The notes: a model not told the origin generated them from the letters alone. Shown: positions 21,289-30,682, numbered from the stretch's first letter. The stretch: 64,000 nucleotides of DNA from an uncultured Phycisphaerales bacterium (GCA_903929885.1 CAIYWI010000097.1:179266-243265); one strand, 5' to 3'. Numbers and translations: made by a program.

Positions 21289-23202
21289 ATGAAGAAGAAA
21301 GCCACTCCGGCGGCGGCTCTCGCCCCGACGCCCGCCCCTGCGTCCATCCCGCTGTTTTCGCTGGCCGTCGTGTGCTGCGTGGCGGGCTTGGGGGCGTCGC
21401 TGGCCCTGGTTCTCAAGCACTTCGGCGCCGTGTCGCTGCCGGGGTGCGGTGCGGGCGGCGGGTGCGATGCCGCGGCCAAGAGCGTGTGGGGTTCGGTCGC
21501 GGGCGTTCCCCTCTCGATGATCGGTGCCGCACACTTCGCGGCCCTGACGACCATCGTCTTCGTGACGCGCGCGAAAGTGGCCAAGGCCATCGTGTGGGGC
21601 ATGGGCGCGGCCGCGGCAGGATCGCTCGTCTACTTCGGAATCGCCCTGGGCGCGAACCTGATCTGCTCGTACTGCCTCGCCGTGCACGCGGCCAACGTCG
21701 TGCTCTTTCTGACGCTCACAGCCTCCACGACGGGCCTTCACTCGCTCTGGATTCGTCAGGCGGCCATCGGCGCCGTCGCGGCCGCCGCCACCTACGCGGT
21801 GCTGCTCCCGATTGAACTCAAGTCCCGGGTCACAGCCCGACGCGAGGCCGAGGCCCGATTGGCGGAGAGCACGGCCCAAATGACCGCCCAGGCCCAGTCG
21901 GCGGGTCAGGCCGCGACGACAACCCCGCCCCCGGCGGCAACGAGCGGCGAATCGACCGCCCCCGCCGCTGCGGCGACGACACCGGCGGTCGCCGCACGCA
22001 AGACGCTCGAAGGAAGGTTCCGCTTCGGGCCCGAGGTGGCGCCGGTGCGGATCGTCCTCTTCACCGACTACCAGTGCCCCGACTGCCTCAAGATCGAGCG
22101 TGAACTCGACGCGTTGATGAAGTCGACGCCTGGCATCTCCGTGGGCGTGCGTTACTTCCCGCTCTCGAGCAAGTGCAACCCCGCCATGAGCGGTCAGGAC
22201 CTGCACCCCAATGCCTGCTGGGCCGCACGAGCCGCCCAGACCGCCGGCATGCTCCGCGGCACCGACGGATTTTGGGAGATGCACCGCTGGCTCTTCTCGC
22301 GTCAGGGTTCATTCACCGACGCGGAACTGGTGCAGGGTCTGCAGTCGATGGGCTACGACGCCAAGGCGTTTCAGCAGATCATGACCGGCGACATCACCAA
22401 GTCGGCGGTGGCCGAGGATGTCGACTTCGGCCTTTCGCTGGGCATCTACTTCACGCCCATGATCTTCATCAACGGCGTCGAGCTTCGGGGCTGGAACGCG
22501 CCCCAGGCCCTGACCCGAGCGGTGCAGGCCACCTTGGCGGCCAACCCGGCGGCGACCGCCAACGCCACCGACACGCCCGCCGATGCCCGCACCAAGTACT
22601 TTGACGATTGGCGTTCGCAGCCCGAGGTGGCGATGTCCGAGGGCGTCAACCGCCACACCCTGGGGCCCGCCGACGCCAAGGTGCATGTCGTGCTCGTGGG
22701 CGATTATTCCGAGAAAAACACCGGCGACGCCGACGGGATCCTCCGCCTGTTCACCAGCGGCCCGAAGCCCAACATCCGCTACAGCTTCGTGCAGTACCCG
22801 ATCCACACCGACTGCAACCCCACGACGCAACTCAAGCGCAATCCGACCGCGTGCATGGCGGCCAAGGCGACCGAGGCAGCCGACGTGCTGGGCGGTCCTG
22901 ATGCCTTCTGGGCGGTCCACGGGCACCTCATGGCCCATCAGGATGCGTTGAATCTCGCCACCATCCGAGAGGCGGCCGGCATCGCGGGCATCAACGCGGA
23001 CGATCTGTTCGACGCCATGGAACAACCCTTCGTTTCCGAGGCGATCCGGAACGACACGCAGATGGCGATGTCGATGGGCATCCGGTCGCTCCCGATGATC
23101 TTCATCAACGGCCGCCATGTGCCCCGCTGGAAGCTCAACAACGAGAACCTGCTGGCCGCAATGATCTTCGACGCCGACGGGTCGCCGGCCCCGGCGCCGT
23201 GA
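21289..23202 (+). CDS. VKOR fused to two DsbA-like thioredoxin domains (disulfide bond formation)
   Basis: A 637-residue membrane protein. Residues 20-175 are a vitamin K epoxide reductase domain with four or five helices, the shuttle pair Cys53/Cys59 and the quinone-side Cys126-Ser-Tyr-Cys129. A Pro/Ala/Thr-rich linker (190-235) leads to a DsbA-like domain (240-415) with CPDC at 263-266 and the cis-Pro loop YFTPMIF. A second DsbA-like domain (455-625) keeps the cis-Pro loop (LPMIFING) but has DYSEKN where CxxC should be. VKOR-thioredoxin fusions make and reload disulfides in exported proteins using quinone. The extra redox-dead domain may bind substrates. Confidence 0.9.
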   Translation: MKKKATPAAALAPTPAPASIPLFSLAVVCCVAGLGASLALVLKHFGAVSLPGCGAGGGCDAAAKSVWGSVAGVPLSMIGAAHFAALTTIVFVTRAKVAKAIVWGMGAAAAGSLVYFGIALGANLICSYCLAVHAANVVLFLTLTASTTGLHSLWIRQAAIGAVAAAATYAVLLPIELKSRVTARREAEARLAESTAQMTAQAQSAGQAATTTPPPAATSGESTAPAAAATTPAVAARKTLEGRFRFGPEVAPVRIVLFTDYQCPDCLKIERELDALMKSTPGISVGVRYFPLSSKCNPAMSGQDLHPNACWAARAAQTAGMLRGTDGFWEMHRWLFSRQGSFTDAELVQGLQSMGYDAKAFQQIMTGDITKSAVAEDVDFGLSLGIYFTPMIFINGVELRGWNAPQALTRAVQATLAANPAATANATDTPADARTKYFDDWRSQPEVAMSEGVNRHTLGPADAKVHVVLVGDYSEKNTGDADGILRLFTSGPKPNIRYSFVQYPIHTDCNPTTQLKRNPTACMAAKATEAADVLGGPDAFWAVHGHLMAHQDALNLATIREAAGIAGINADDLFDAMEQPFVSEAIRNDTQMAMSMGIRSLPMIFINGRHVPRWKLNNENLLAAMIFDADGSPAPAP

Positions 23203-23344
23203 TCGTCGCCCGGCGGCCACGTGTCGATGGGCTTGGCGTCGTCAGCGCCGACCTCCGACCGACGGAGGAACCGTGTCGCGCCTGGGGTTCCGCCGCCACG
23301 GAGAGCAATGCGACGGCGGCCGGAGCGAGCATCGACGTTCGTTG

Positions 23345-25015
23345 TCAGTGTGCGGCGACGTTTCGATCGACCGGCGCGGCGTTGGCTTGCGGCACTCGCG
23401 ACTTGATCGCATCCGCCTCGGTGTAGGAAGCGGCCGAGCGGGCGCCCTGCATCAGCAGGTTGCCGCCGAGGGCCAGACCGATCACGCAGGCGGCCGAGAT
23501 GACCGCCGCGGCCGCACGGGTTCGGAAAGGGGCCGCCACGATGGGATCGCCATCGGCATCGTCCGCGACCTCGGTCAGCGGTGCGAAGGCCAACTTGAGG
23601 TAATAGCATGCGGCGATGGCGGAGTTCACGCCCAGCACCAGCACCAGCGGAATCTCGCCAGCCCGGATCGCGGCCGTGAACAGCGGGAGCTTGCCGAAGA
23701 AGCCCAGGAGTGGCGGCAACCCCAACAGGCTCAGGCAGCAGATGACCATCGGCCACCCGAGCATCGGGTGGGAGCGGCAGAGGCCCTTGAGGTCGCTGAT
23801 GGTCTCGATCTCGCGGGGTTCGCCGTCACGACCGGGGGCGCGTTCGAGGGCGGCCAGCACGGCGAAGACTCCGGCGTTCATCACGCCGTAGCTGAGGAGG
23901 TAGAAGAGCACGGCGGCGACGCCGTTGCCGCTGAAGGAGTCGGCGGCGATGCCGGGCCCGACGATGACACCCACGAGCATGTAGCCCGAGTGCGCGATCG
24001 ACGAGTAGGCGAGCATGCGCTTGACCGAGGTCTGCAGCAGCGCGAGCACGTTGCCGACCGTCATGGTGAGGGCGGCGATGACCCAAAGCGTGAGGCGAAG
24101 CACCTCGGGGAGTTGGGTGCCCTCGGCGGAAGGCATCACCGTGGCCAGCGGGCTCACGCCGTCCGGGGGAATGACGTAGTTCCAGCCGACGGCGCCGCAG
24201 ATCAGCAGGATGGACAGGAACCCGGCGGTCTTGGGCACGAACGCAAGGAAGCCGGAGACCTGGGGAGCGGCACCTTCGTACACGTCGGGGGTGTAGAAGT
24301 GCATCGGCACCGCCGCGATCTTGAAGCAGATGCCCAGGATCGACAGGAGCACGCCGAGCATGCCCAGGGAGCTGATGCCGCCGGTGGCGAAGGCCACCGC
24401 GATCTCGTTGAGGTTGGTGGAGCCGACCGCGCCGTAGATGAGGGCGAACCCGTACAGGAAGACAGCCGCGCCCATGGCGCCGAGGAAGAAGTACTTGACC
24501 CCGGCCTCGCGGCCGCGATTGCGCGCGGTGGACATCGCCACCATGATGTAGGTGGGCAGACTGGTGAGTTCGAGCGCAAGGAAGAGCCAGATGAGGTCAT
24601 CGGCATCGGCACAGAGCATGAGCCCCGTGATCGAGAAGAGGAAGAAGGCGTAGAACTCCGCGCGGTTGCTGCGGAGCGGGTCGAAGGAGCGAACGCCCTT
24701 GGCGATGTCGGCCTCTTCGGCCCGGTCGACGGTGCCCGCCATCGTGAGCAGCAGCAGCGTGGCGACCGCGCCGATGAGCGTCTTGGCGTACGGCACCATC
24801 GATGCAAGGTACAACTGCCCCGACACGGCCTCGATCTCGCCGCCGTCGGGCGTGGTGAGGAACGAGAGCACCGCGGCCGAGAAGGTGCCGAGAGCCGCGA
24901 TGGTCGCGGTGGCCTTGCGGGTCGCGTAGGTGCGGGAGAGCCCCATCACCATCACCACGCAGGTGGCGATGAACAGGGCGATCTCGGGCCAGAGATAGGC
25001 GAGGCGTTCGATCAT
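23345..25015 (-). CDS. nuoN: NADH-quinone oxidoreductase subunit N
   Basis: A 556-residue polytopic proton-pumping subunit of complex I, with about 14 membrane helices. LELTSLPTYIMVAMS carries the conserved Glu of the family. KYFFLGAMGAAVFLYG and RMLAYSSIAHSGYML with their Lys/His residues belong to the proton half-channels. It overlaps the nuoM stop by 4 nt (ATGA). It is the last gene of nuoJKLMN. The C-terminal 40 residues extend past the last helix. Confidence 0.95.
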   Translation of the reverse strand: MIERLAYLWPEIALFIATCVVMVMGLSRTYATRKATATIAALGTFSAAVLSFLTTPDGGEIEAVSGQLYLASMVPYAKTLIGAVATLLLLTMAGTVDRAEEADIAKGVRSFDPLRSNRAEFYAFFLFSITGLMLCADADDLIWLFLALELTSLPTYIMVAMSTARNRGREAGVKYFFLGAMGAAVFLYGFALIYGAVGSTNLNEIAVAFATGGISSLGMLGVLLSILGICFKIAAVPMHFYTPDVYEGAAPQVSGFLAFVPKTAGFLSILLICGAVGWNYVIPPDGVSPLATVMPSAEGTQLPEVLRLTLWVIAALTMTVGNVLALLQTSVKRMLAYSSIAHSGYMLVGVIVGPGIAADSFSGNGVAAVLFYLLSYGVMNAGVFAVLAALERAPGRDGEPREIETISDLKGLCRSHPMLGWPMVICCLSLLGLPPLLGFFGKLPLFTAAIRAGEIPLVLVLGVNSAIAACYYLKLAFAPLTEVADDADGDPIVAAPFRTRAAAAVISAACVIGLALGGNLLMQGARSAASYTEADAIKSRVPQANAAPVDRNVAAH

Positions 25016-26853
25016 TGGGCGAGTCCCTGGGTCGGCGCGCCGCCTTGAGCGGGCGAGGTCGTGTGGGCGGGGGCTTCGAGCTGAAGGCCCATGGAGCGGG
25101 CCGAATCGATGAGTTGCACGGTCTGGTTCACCGGTCCCTCGAGCGTCGCGAGGAGCGGCTTGGGGTAGACACCCAGCACCACGCAGAGGATGGCCAGGGG
25201 AGCGAGCACGCCGATCTCGCGGGCGGTCAGATCCGCGGGGAGCGGGCCGTGGGCATCAGCGTGGTCGTCATGATGATCGCCGGCGGCCGCGCCGTGAGCG
25301 TCGTGGCCGTGACCGCCATGACCGCCATGACCGCCGTGACCGCCGTGACCACCGTGTCCATGAGGCTCGACCAGCGGGCCCCACACCACGCGACCGACCA
25401 TGAGGAGCAGGTACATCGCCGCGACGATCATGCCGATGCCGGCGATCGCGGCGTACCACGGACCAAGGCCGCCGTGCGTGGCCCCGACGGTCGATGCGCC
25501 CGCCGAACCCCACAGGCCGGCATCCATCGCGCCCTCGACCATCGTGGTGCTGCTGCCCCACGCGCTGCTCGCCTGGAATGCGGCCAGAAGACACATGAAC
25601 TCGCTGACGAAGCCGTTGAGGCCGGGCAGTCCCACCGAGGCCATCGTGAAGAAGATCATGAAGGTGGACCAGACGGGCATCTTGGCGGCAAGGCCGCCAA
25701 GCTCCTTCATCGAGCGGGTGTGATAGCGTTCATACACCATGCCGATGCAGAGGAAGAGGGCGCCGGTCGAGAGACCGTGATTGATCATGTAGAGGATCGA
25801 GCCGCTGAGTCCGGTGGCGTTGGTCGCGGCCAATCCGAGCACGCAGAAGCCAAGGTGCGCCACCGACGAGTAGGCGACGAGCTTCTTGACGTCGGTCTGC
25901 ACCCAGCAGATCAGGCCTCCGTAGAGAATGCCGACGATGCAGAGCTGGGCGATCAGCGGCGCATACTCGGCGAACGCAGCGGGCACGAAGGGAATGGCGA
26001 ACCGGAAGATGCCATAGGTGCCCAGCTTCAGCAGCACGCCGGCGAGGATGACCGACCCGGCGGTGGGCGCCTCGGTGTGGGCCAGCGGCAGCCATGTGTG
26101 CACGGGGAAGAGGGGCACCTTGACGGCAAAACCGACCATGAGCGCCAGGAGCACCCACGCCTGCTCGGTGCTCGACATGCGACGTGCCGCACGACCGAGC
26201 GTCTCGATGTCAAACGTCCAGACGCCGGGCCCGGGGGCGGGCGTGCCGCCGGCCTGCATCATCGCCGCCAGCGATTCGCGGGTGGCGCTGACGGGCAACT
26301 CGGCGTTGAACTTCGCGACGTAGACCAGGCCGGCCAGCGCGATGACCGAGCCGGTGAAGGTGTAGAGGAAGAACTTGACCGAAGCGTGCTTGCGATTGGT
26401 GGAACCGAAGACGTTGATGAGCACGAACATCGGCACGAGCGTGAACTCGAAGCAGATGTAGAAGAGGATCAGGTCGCGGGCGATGAACACGCCGTACATG
26501 GCCGCCTGAAGCACCAGCAGCCAGCCGAAGAACGTGCGATGCCGCTCCGTGACCGCCGTCCTGGAGGCCACGACGCAAATCGGGCCCAGCAGCGCGGTGA
26601 GGGCGATCATCAGCATCGAGACCGAGTCGGCTCCGACGCTGAGTTGGATGCCCAGTTCGCCCAGCCACGGAAAGGTCTTCTCGTTGGCAAAGACGGCGCC
26701 GTTGTTCCAGTCGAAGCGGAGCATAGCGAGCACGGCCGCGGCCGAACTCGTGAGCATGCCCAGGAACGCCAGCGACCTCGCCTGTGCCGCGGGCGCCAAG
26801 GCCAGCAGCGCCGCGAAGAGCAGGGGGATCAGGATGAGGGAGAAGAGGATCAT
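25012..26853 (-). CDS. nuoM: NADH-quinone oxidoreductase subunit M, with His/Gly-rich loop
   Basis: A 613-residue antiporter-like subunit of complex I. LILFYICFEFTLVPMFVLI holds the conserved Glu, KFFLYTFTGSVIAL and VKVPLFPVHTWLPLAHTEAP are family signatures, and DVKKLVAYSSVAHLGFC is the second half-channel. Odd feature: residues about 498-536 form a loop of repeated HGG units followed by DHHDDHADAHG, before the last helix. The DNA there has 9-bp tandem repeats (near 25312-25350). Start codon ATG 14 nt after the nuoL stop. Confidence 0.95.
   Translation of the reverse strand: MILFSLILIPLLFAALLALAPAAQARSLAFLGMLTSSAAAVLAMLRFDWNNGAVFANEKTFPWLGELGIQLSVGADSVSMLMIALTALLGPICVVASRTAVTERHRTFFGWLLVLQAAMYGVFIARDLILFYICFEFTLVPMFVLINVFGSTNRKHASVKFFLYTFTGSVIALAGLVYVAKFNAELPVSATRESLAAMMQAGGTPAPGPGVWTFDIETLGRAARRMSSTEQAWVLLALMVGFAVKVPLFPVHTWLPLAHTEAPTAGSVILAGVLLKLGTYGIFRFAIPFVPAAFAEYAPLIAQLCIVGILYGGLICWVQTDVKKLVAYSSVAHLGFCVLGLAATNATGLSGSILYMINHGLSTGALFLCIGMVYERYHTRSMKELGGLAAKMPVWSTFMIFFTMASVGLPGLNGFVSEFMCLLAAFQASSAWGSSTTMVEGAMDAGLWGSAGASTVGATHGGLGPWYAAIAGIGMIVAAMYLLLMVGRVVWGPLVEPHGHGGHGGHGGHGGHGGHGHDAHGAAAGDHHDDHADAHGPLPADLTAREIGVLAPLAILCVVLGVYPKPLLATLEGPVNQTVQLIDSARSMGLQLEAPAHTTSPAQGGAPTQGLAQ
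25246..25364 (-). repeat. Tandem 9-bp repeats coding the His/Gly loop in nuoM
   Basis: Near-identical GTGACCGCC/ATGACCGCC units (plus-strand reading) repeat about six times at the core and code for Gly-Gly-His. The flanks code for more His and Asp. The repeat is in frame and could expand or contract without breaking the gene. Confidence 0.7.
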
Positions 26854-26866
26854 GAGGGAGTGGCCC

Positions 26867-29095
26867 TTAGAAGGTCACCAGCAGCACGATGAGGACGAGG
26901 ACCGCGATGCCGCCGGCCATGCCGATGGCGTACCCGTGAAGTTCGCCGCCCTGACTGGGCCGCAACGACCGACCGATGGCGCGGGGGGCCCACCCGAGGA
27001 AGTCGACCAGTCCGTCCACGACGTACTTGTCGATCAACGCGAAGATGTTGGAGATGACCCACAGGGGCTTGACGATCAGCAGGTCGTAGATCTCGTCGAC
27101 ATACCACTTGTGCTGGGCGGCGGTCGCCAGCGGACCGAACGCCGGCAGCAGCGAATCCGCCTTGGACCGTGCGGCTGTCGTGCGTCCCGCGTAATGCAGC
27201 AGGTACGCGATCAGGATGCCGATGAATCCGACGACGCCCGACACCACCATCATGGCCTTGTGGGCGTCGTAGCCGAAGAACGTGGCGTGCGCATGTCCGT
27301 CGCCGTGACCGGCCGCATGGGCCGCCTGCGAGGCCGCGACCCCGAGGTACTTGGCGCTCGAGCCGTCGACCATCGAGGCGAGCCAAGGGCCGTTGTCGCC
27401 ACCGGTCATCAGCGGCACGATGGCCGCGAAAGCCGCGATGGCCAGGATGCCCAGGACGAGGTTGATGGCCCAACCCGGGGCATGCGGATGGAAGTCGGCG
27501 TGCGACGGCGCGTGGCCGGCCGCATGTCCATGCCCGCCGTGCCCGTCATCGTGCCCATGGCCGTGATCGTCATGTGCATGCAGCTCGTCGCCTGGCTCGA
27601 AGTGCTTGGGCCCGACGAACACCCTGAAGAAGACGCGGAAGGTGTAGTAGGCGGTGAGCCCCGCCGTGAGCAGGAGAATCCAGCCGATGGCCTGCATGCC
27701 CGGCGTGGCGAAGGCATCGCCGAGGATCATGTCCTTGGACCAGTAGCCCGCGGTGATGACCGGGAAGCCCGCCAGATTGAGGCAGCCGACGAACATCGCG
27801 ATGCCGACGACCCCCCAGCCCTTCATGAACGCGACGCCCGACAACTTGCGCAGATCGAGCTGACCGGCAAAGCCGTGCATGACGGCGCCGCAGGAGAGGA
27901 AGAGCATCGCCTTGAAGAAGGCGTGCGTGAAGACGTGGGCCGCCGCGCCGACGCTGCCCAGCACCGCCAAGCCGCAGAACATGTATCCGAGCTGGCTCAC
28001 GGTCGAATAGGCCATGATCCGCTTGATGTCGAACTGGGCCATGCCGATGGTGGCGGCGAGCAGGGCGGTCAGCGCGCCGACCCAGCCGACGATGGGCAAC
28101 GCGTACTCGGAAAGCAGGAAGAGCGGGTAGGTGCGGGCGATGAGGTACACGCCCGCGGTGACCATCGTTGCCGCGTGGATGAGCGCGGAAACGGGCGTCG
28201 GACCTTCCATCGCGTCGGGGAGCCACACGTAGAGGGGCAGCTGGGCCGACTTGCCGAAGGCGCCCACCATGAGCAGCAGCGGGATGAGCTGCACGATGCC
28301 GGGGATCTGGTCGACCTTGCCCTCGCGGAGCAACTCGAGCGACGGGCCGACACGGGCGAAGATCTCGCGGTACTCCACGCTGCCGAAGTGCACCCAGCAG
28401 AGCATGATGCCGAGGGCCAGGAAGAGGTCGCCGATGCGATTGACGATGAAGGCCTTCTTGGCAGCCGCCACCGCGCTGGGCTTCTTGTAGAAGTAGCCGA
28501 TGAGCAGATACGAGCACAGGCCCACGCCCTCCCAGCCCAGGTAGAGCAGGACGAGGTTGTCGCCCATCACCAGGCACGCCATCGAGAAGACGAACAGACT
28601 GAACGCCGCGAAGAAGCGGCAGTAGCCCATGCCGACGTCATGGCTCATGTACTCGCTGGCGTAGAGCGCAATCAGCGTCGCCAGCCCGGTCACGAAGAGC
28701 ATCCACAGGCACGTCAGCGAGTCGATGTGGAAGGCGAAGTTGGCGCGGAAGTGCTGCCCCGCCTCGGTCCCCCACGAGTAGTTGATCCAGTCGAAGAGGG
28801 GAGTCACCATCACCGAGCCCGCCCCCGCCTCGCGAAGGTCGAGCGTGGTGGCGACGACCGCGGCGAAGGAGGCCGCCAGGCATGCCACCGTGATCCACGC
28901 GGGCAGCTTCGACCGCACCTTGAACGCGGCACAAAGGCCGCAGAGGACGAAGCTCAGCAAGGGCAGCAGCGGAGCGAGCGCCGCGATCGCCGGCCCGTCC
29001 ACCGCGCCGGCGACCTGGGCCGCCGCCCCGGCCGCCTCGTGCTGCGCGGGCAGCAGGCCCGCCCATGTGCTCAGAATGCTCGTAGCGTGCATCAA
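26867..29095 (-). CDS. nuoL: NADH-quinone oxidoreductase subunit L, with His-rich loops
   Basis: A 742-residue subunit, about 100 longer than common NuoL. It has the family's LGWEGVGLCSYLLIGYFY, the KSAQLPLYVWLPDAMEGPTPVSALIHAATMV signature and DIKRIMAYSTVSQLGYM. The lateral helix region follows near the C-terminus. The extra length includes two His-rich hydrophilic loops: one after GDEL, with many HD, HG and HGHG pairs (DNA about 27478-27592), and a shorter one with AAHAAGHGDGHAHA (about 27290-27335). Start is MMHATS, with MHATS one codon later equally possible. Confidence 0.95.
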   Translation of the reverse strand: MMHATSILSTWAGLLPAQHEAAGAAAQVAGAVDGPAIAALAPLLPLLSFVLCGLCAAFKVRSKLPAWITVACLAASFAAVVATTLDLREAGAGSVMVTPLFDWINYSWGTEAGQHFRANFAFHIDSLTCLWMLFVTGLATLIALYASEYMSHDVGMGYCRFFAAFSLFVFSMACLVMGDNLVLLYLGWEGVGLCSYLLIGYFYKKPSAVAAAKKAFIVNRIGDLFLALGIMLCWVHFGSVEYREIFARVGPSLELLREGKVDQIPGIVQLIPLLLMVGAFGKSAQLPLYVWLPDAMEGPTPVSALIHAATMVTAGVYLIARTYPLFLLSEYALPIVGWVGALTALLAATIGMAQFDIKRIMAYSTVSQLGYMFCGLAVLGSVGAAAHVFTHAFFKAMLFLSCGAVMHGFAGQLDLRKLSGVAFMKGWGVVGIAMFVGCLNLAGFPVITAGYWSKDMILGDAFATPGMQAIGWILLLTAGLTAYYTFRVFFRVFVGPKHFEPGDELHAHDDHGHGHDDGHGGHGHAAGHAPSHADFHPHAPGWAINLVLGILAIAAFAAIVPLMTGGDNGPWLASMVDGSSAKYLGVAASQAAHAAGHGDGHAHATFFGYDAHKAMMVVSGVVGFIGILIAYLLHYAGRTTAARSKADSLLPAFGPLATAAQHKWYVDEIYDLLIVKPLWVISNIFALIDKYVVDGLVDFLGWAPRAIGRSLRPSQGGELHGYAIGMAGGIAVLVLIVLLVTF

Positions 29096-29176
29096 CTTGG
29101 CCGTTCCTGTTCAGGGGGAATGAATCGACTCGAGGCGACGTCGCTTGACACGGGGCCCATGGCCCCCAAGGCCCTC

Positions 29177-29536
29177 TCAGCCCTTGAGCTCCTGCCAGTC
29201 CTCCGCGCTCAGGGATTCCTTGCGCCGGAAGAGCAGGACGATGAGCGCCAGGGCCATCGAGGCCTCCGCCGCCGCGACCGTCAGGACGAAGATCACGAAG
29301 GTCTGACCGGTGTAGTCGAGGTGGAAGCGGCCGAAGGCAACCAAGGCGATGCCCGCCGCCTGGAACATCAGCTCCGTGCACAGGAACATGATGATCAGGT
29401 TCCGCCGCGTCAGGAAGCCGATCAGGCCGATCACGAACATCAGCAGCGACACCACCACGTAGTGGGCGAGCGTCGCCTGAGCCATCGAGGCCGGGAAGCC
29501 CGTCTGAGCCAACAGCGAAAGCGTTCCGTGCGTCAT
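29177..29536 (-). CDS. nuoK: NADH-quinone oxidoreductase subunit K
   Basis: A 119-residue three-helix membrane subunit. The helix-2 segment FLCTELMFQAAGIALVAF carries the conserved intramembrane Glu, and a second Glu lies in helix 3 (VAAAEASMALALIVLLFRRK). The frame starts with an N-terminal extension of about 20 residues before the first helix; Met18 would be the more usual start. The ATG overlaps the nuoJ stop (ATGA). Confidence 0.94.
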   Translation of the reverse strand: MTHGTLSLLAQTGFPASMAQATLAHYVVVSLLMFVIGLIGFLTRRNLIIMFLCTELMFQAAGIALVAFGRFHLDYTGQTFVIFVLTVAAAEASMALALIVLLFRRKESLSAEDWQELKG

Positions 29537-30519
29537 TCCATACCTCCGCCCTCGCCTGTGCGATTGTCGATCTTCGCCTTGGCCAAGGCCGCCGCCAGCG
29601 AGTTCGCCTGCTTCATCTTGGCTTCCTCGTCGATCTGCACCTGCTTGCGGCTGAGCACCACGGCGCCCAGCATCGCCATCAACAGAATCACGCCCGCGAT
29701 CTCGATCGTGCCCGGGTGGTCACGCAGCAGATTGAACCCCAGCCGATCCGGATTGGAGGCCTTCAGTCCATCCGGGATCGCCACCTGCGACTCGCTCCCG
29801 CCGGCGACGACCGTCACTTGGCGGGTGGTCCAATCGACAACGGCTCGATTCGCGTCATCGAGCTTCACCTTGCCGCCTTCGGGGAGCGTGCCCGCGGCAT
29901 CCAAGGCCCGTTCGATCTTGCGGGGCATCTCAGCCAGCAGGGAATCGGCCTGAAGCGGGGCCGGCGTCTTGAGATCAGGCAACCCTCGGAACGCCAGAGT
30001 GGTCATGATGGCCAGCAGGAGGAACCCGACCACCGTGGCGGCAACTGGTTCACGGGCCGCCGTGTCGTACTCGGTCAGCACCTCGACCTCGCCCTCCTGG
30101 GGCGACTGGGTGGCGAGCATGATGACGAAGAGGTACGTGATGAGGATCGCGCCGGCATACACGATGATCATGGCGAAGGCCATGAACTCGGCGGAAAGGA
30201 TCAGGAACAACCCGGCCGTCGCGATCACGGTCAGCACGAAGTACAGCGCCGCATAGACCGGCCGGGGGTGCGTGATCACCCGAAGCGCCGCGCCGAGTGC
30301 AACCAACGAGAAGACGTAGAAGTAGATGTTGGGCAGCGAACCCGGGTTGGCCGCACCCATGGCCAGCAGCAGCAAGCCGCCCGCCAACGAGGCGACCAAG
30401 GCGCCCAGCACCTGCGGGCTGATGCCGCGACGCGGCAACGCGAGGCACACACCCAGTGCCCCCAGCACGCATAGTCCATACAACATGTAGGGGTTGATGA
30501 TCTGCTTGATGGTTTCCAA
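29533..30519 (-). CDS. nuoJ: NADH-quinone oxidoreductase subunit J, enlarged
   Basis: A 328-residue subunit, well above the usual 165-220. The core is clear: IYFYVFSLVALGAALRVITHPRPVYAALYFVLTVIATAGLFLIL, then EFMAFAMIIVYAGAILITYLFVIML with the pi-bulge helix. After the fourth helix comes a roughly 95-residue hydrophilic insert (about 175-270) before the last helix IEIAGVILLMAMLGAVVL. A charged tail of about 40 residues follows. First gene of the nuoJKLMN operon; nuoA-I are not in this window. Confidence 0.93.
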   Translation of the reverse strand: METIKQIINPYMLYGLCVLGALGVCLALPRRGISPQVLGALVASLAGGLLLLAMGAANPGSLPNIYFYVFSLVALGAALRVITHPRPVYAALYFVLTVIATAGLFLILSAEFMAFAMIIVYAGAILITYLFVIMLATQSPQEGEVEVLTEYDTAAREPVAATVVGFLLLAIMTTLAFRGLPDLKTPAPLQADSLLAEMPRKIERALDAAGTLPEGGKVKLDDANRAVVDWTTRQVTVVAGGSESQVAIPDGLKASNPDRLGFNLLRDHPGTIEIAGVILLMAMLGAVVLSRKQVQIDEEAKMKQANSLAAALAKAKIDNRTGEGGGME

Positions 30520-30543
30520 ATCGCCACCCTGAAAAAGAGCTCA

Positions 30544-30560
30544 CGGGGCGGGAGGCCCCG
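30544..30560 (-). promoter_or_regulatory. Small hairpin in the nuoJ leader
   Basis: CGGGGC and GCCCCG pair around CTCCC about 25-41 nt before the nuoJ ATG. A TACCCT hexamer further up could be the -10. A GC-stem in this position could affect translation start. No known riboswitch was recognised. Confidence 0.3.
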
Positions 30561-30671
30561 ATATTGGGTGCAGGGTAGATGCGCCGCGGCCCGGGATCCA
30601 CCATTGGCAGGGGGACGTTCGCCTCGGATCGCCGCGGGGAGCGTCCGCCGTGGAGCGCGGGTTGCATCTGC

Positions 30672-30677
30672 TACCAT
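30672..30677 (+). promoter_or_regulatory. Candidate -10 of pgsA, leaderless spacing
   Basis: TACCAT ends 5 nt before a GTG codon at 30683 that I take as the start of pgsA. The longer frame would begin at an ATG upstream of this hexamer. Confidence 0.45.
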
Positions 30678-30682
30678 CCGCC

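Noticed and set aside
23273..25048. GTG with a GGAGGA just upstream that opens a 591-codon plus-strand frame
   Set aside because: The ribosome-binding-like sequence is attractive, but the frame runs antisense through nuoN and has no protein-like features.
26534..29953. A 1139-codon plus-strand open frame opposite nuoM and nuoL
   Set aside because: It is antisense to clear complex I genes. Its translation is His/Arg/Glu-rich without domains, which is expected from the high-GC third positions of the real genes.
30650..30682. ATG at 30650 as the start of pgsA
   Set aside because: It would add 11 residues not typical of the family and put the TACCAT hexamer inside the gene. The GTG at 30683 fits the spacing seen at other starts, though the ATG cannot be fully excluded.
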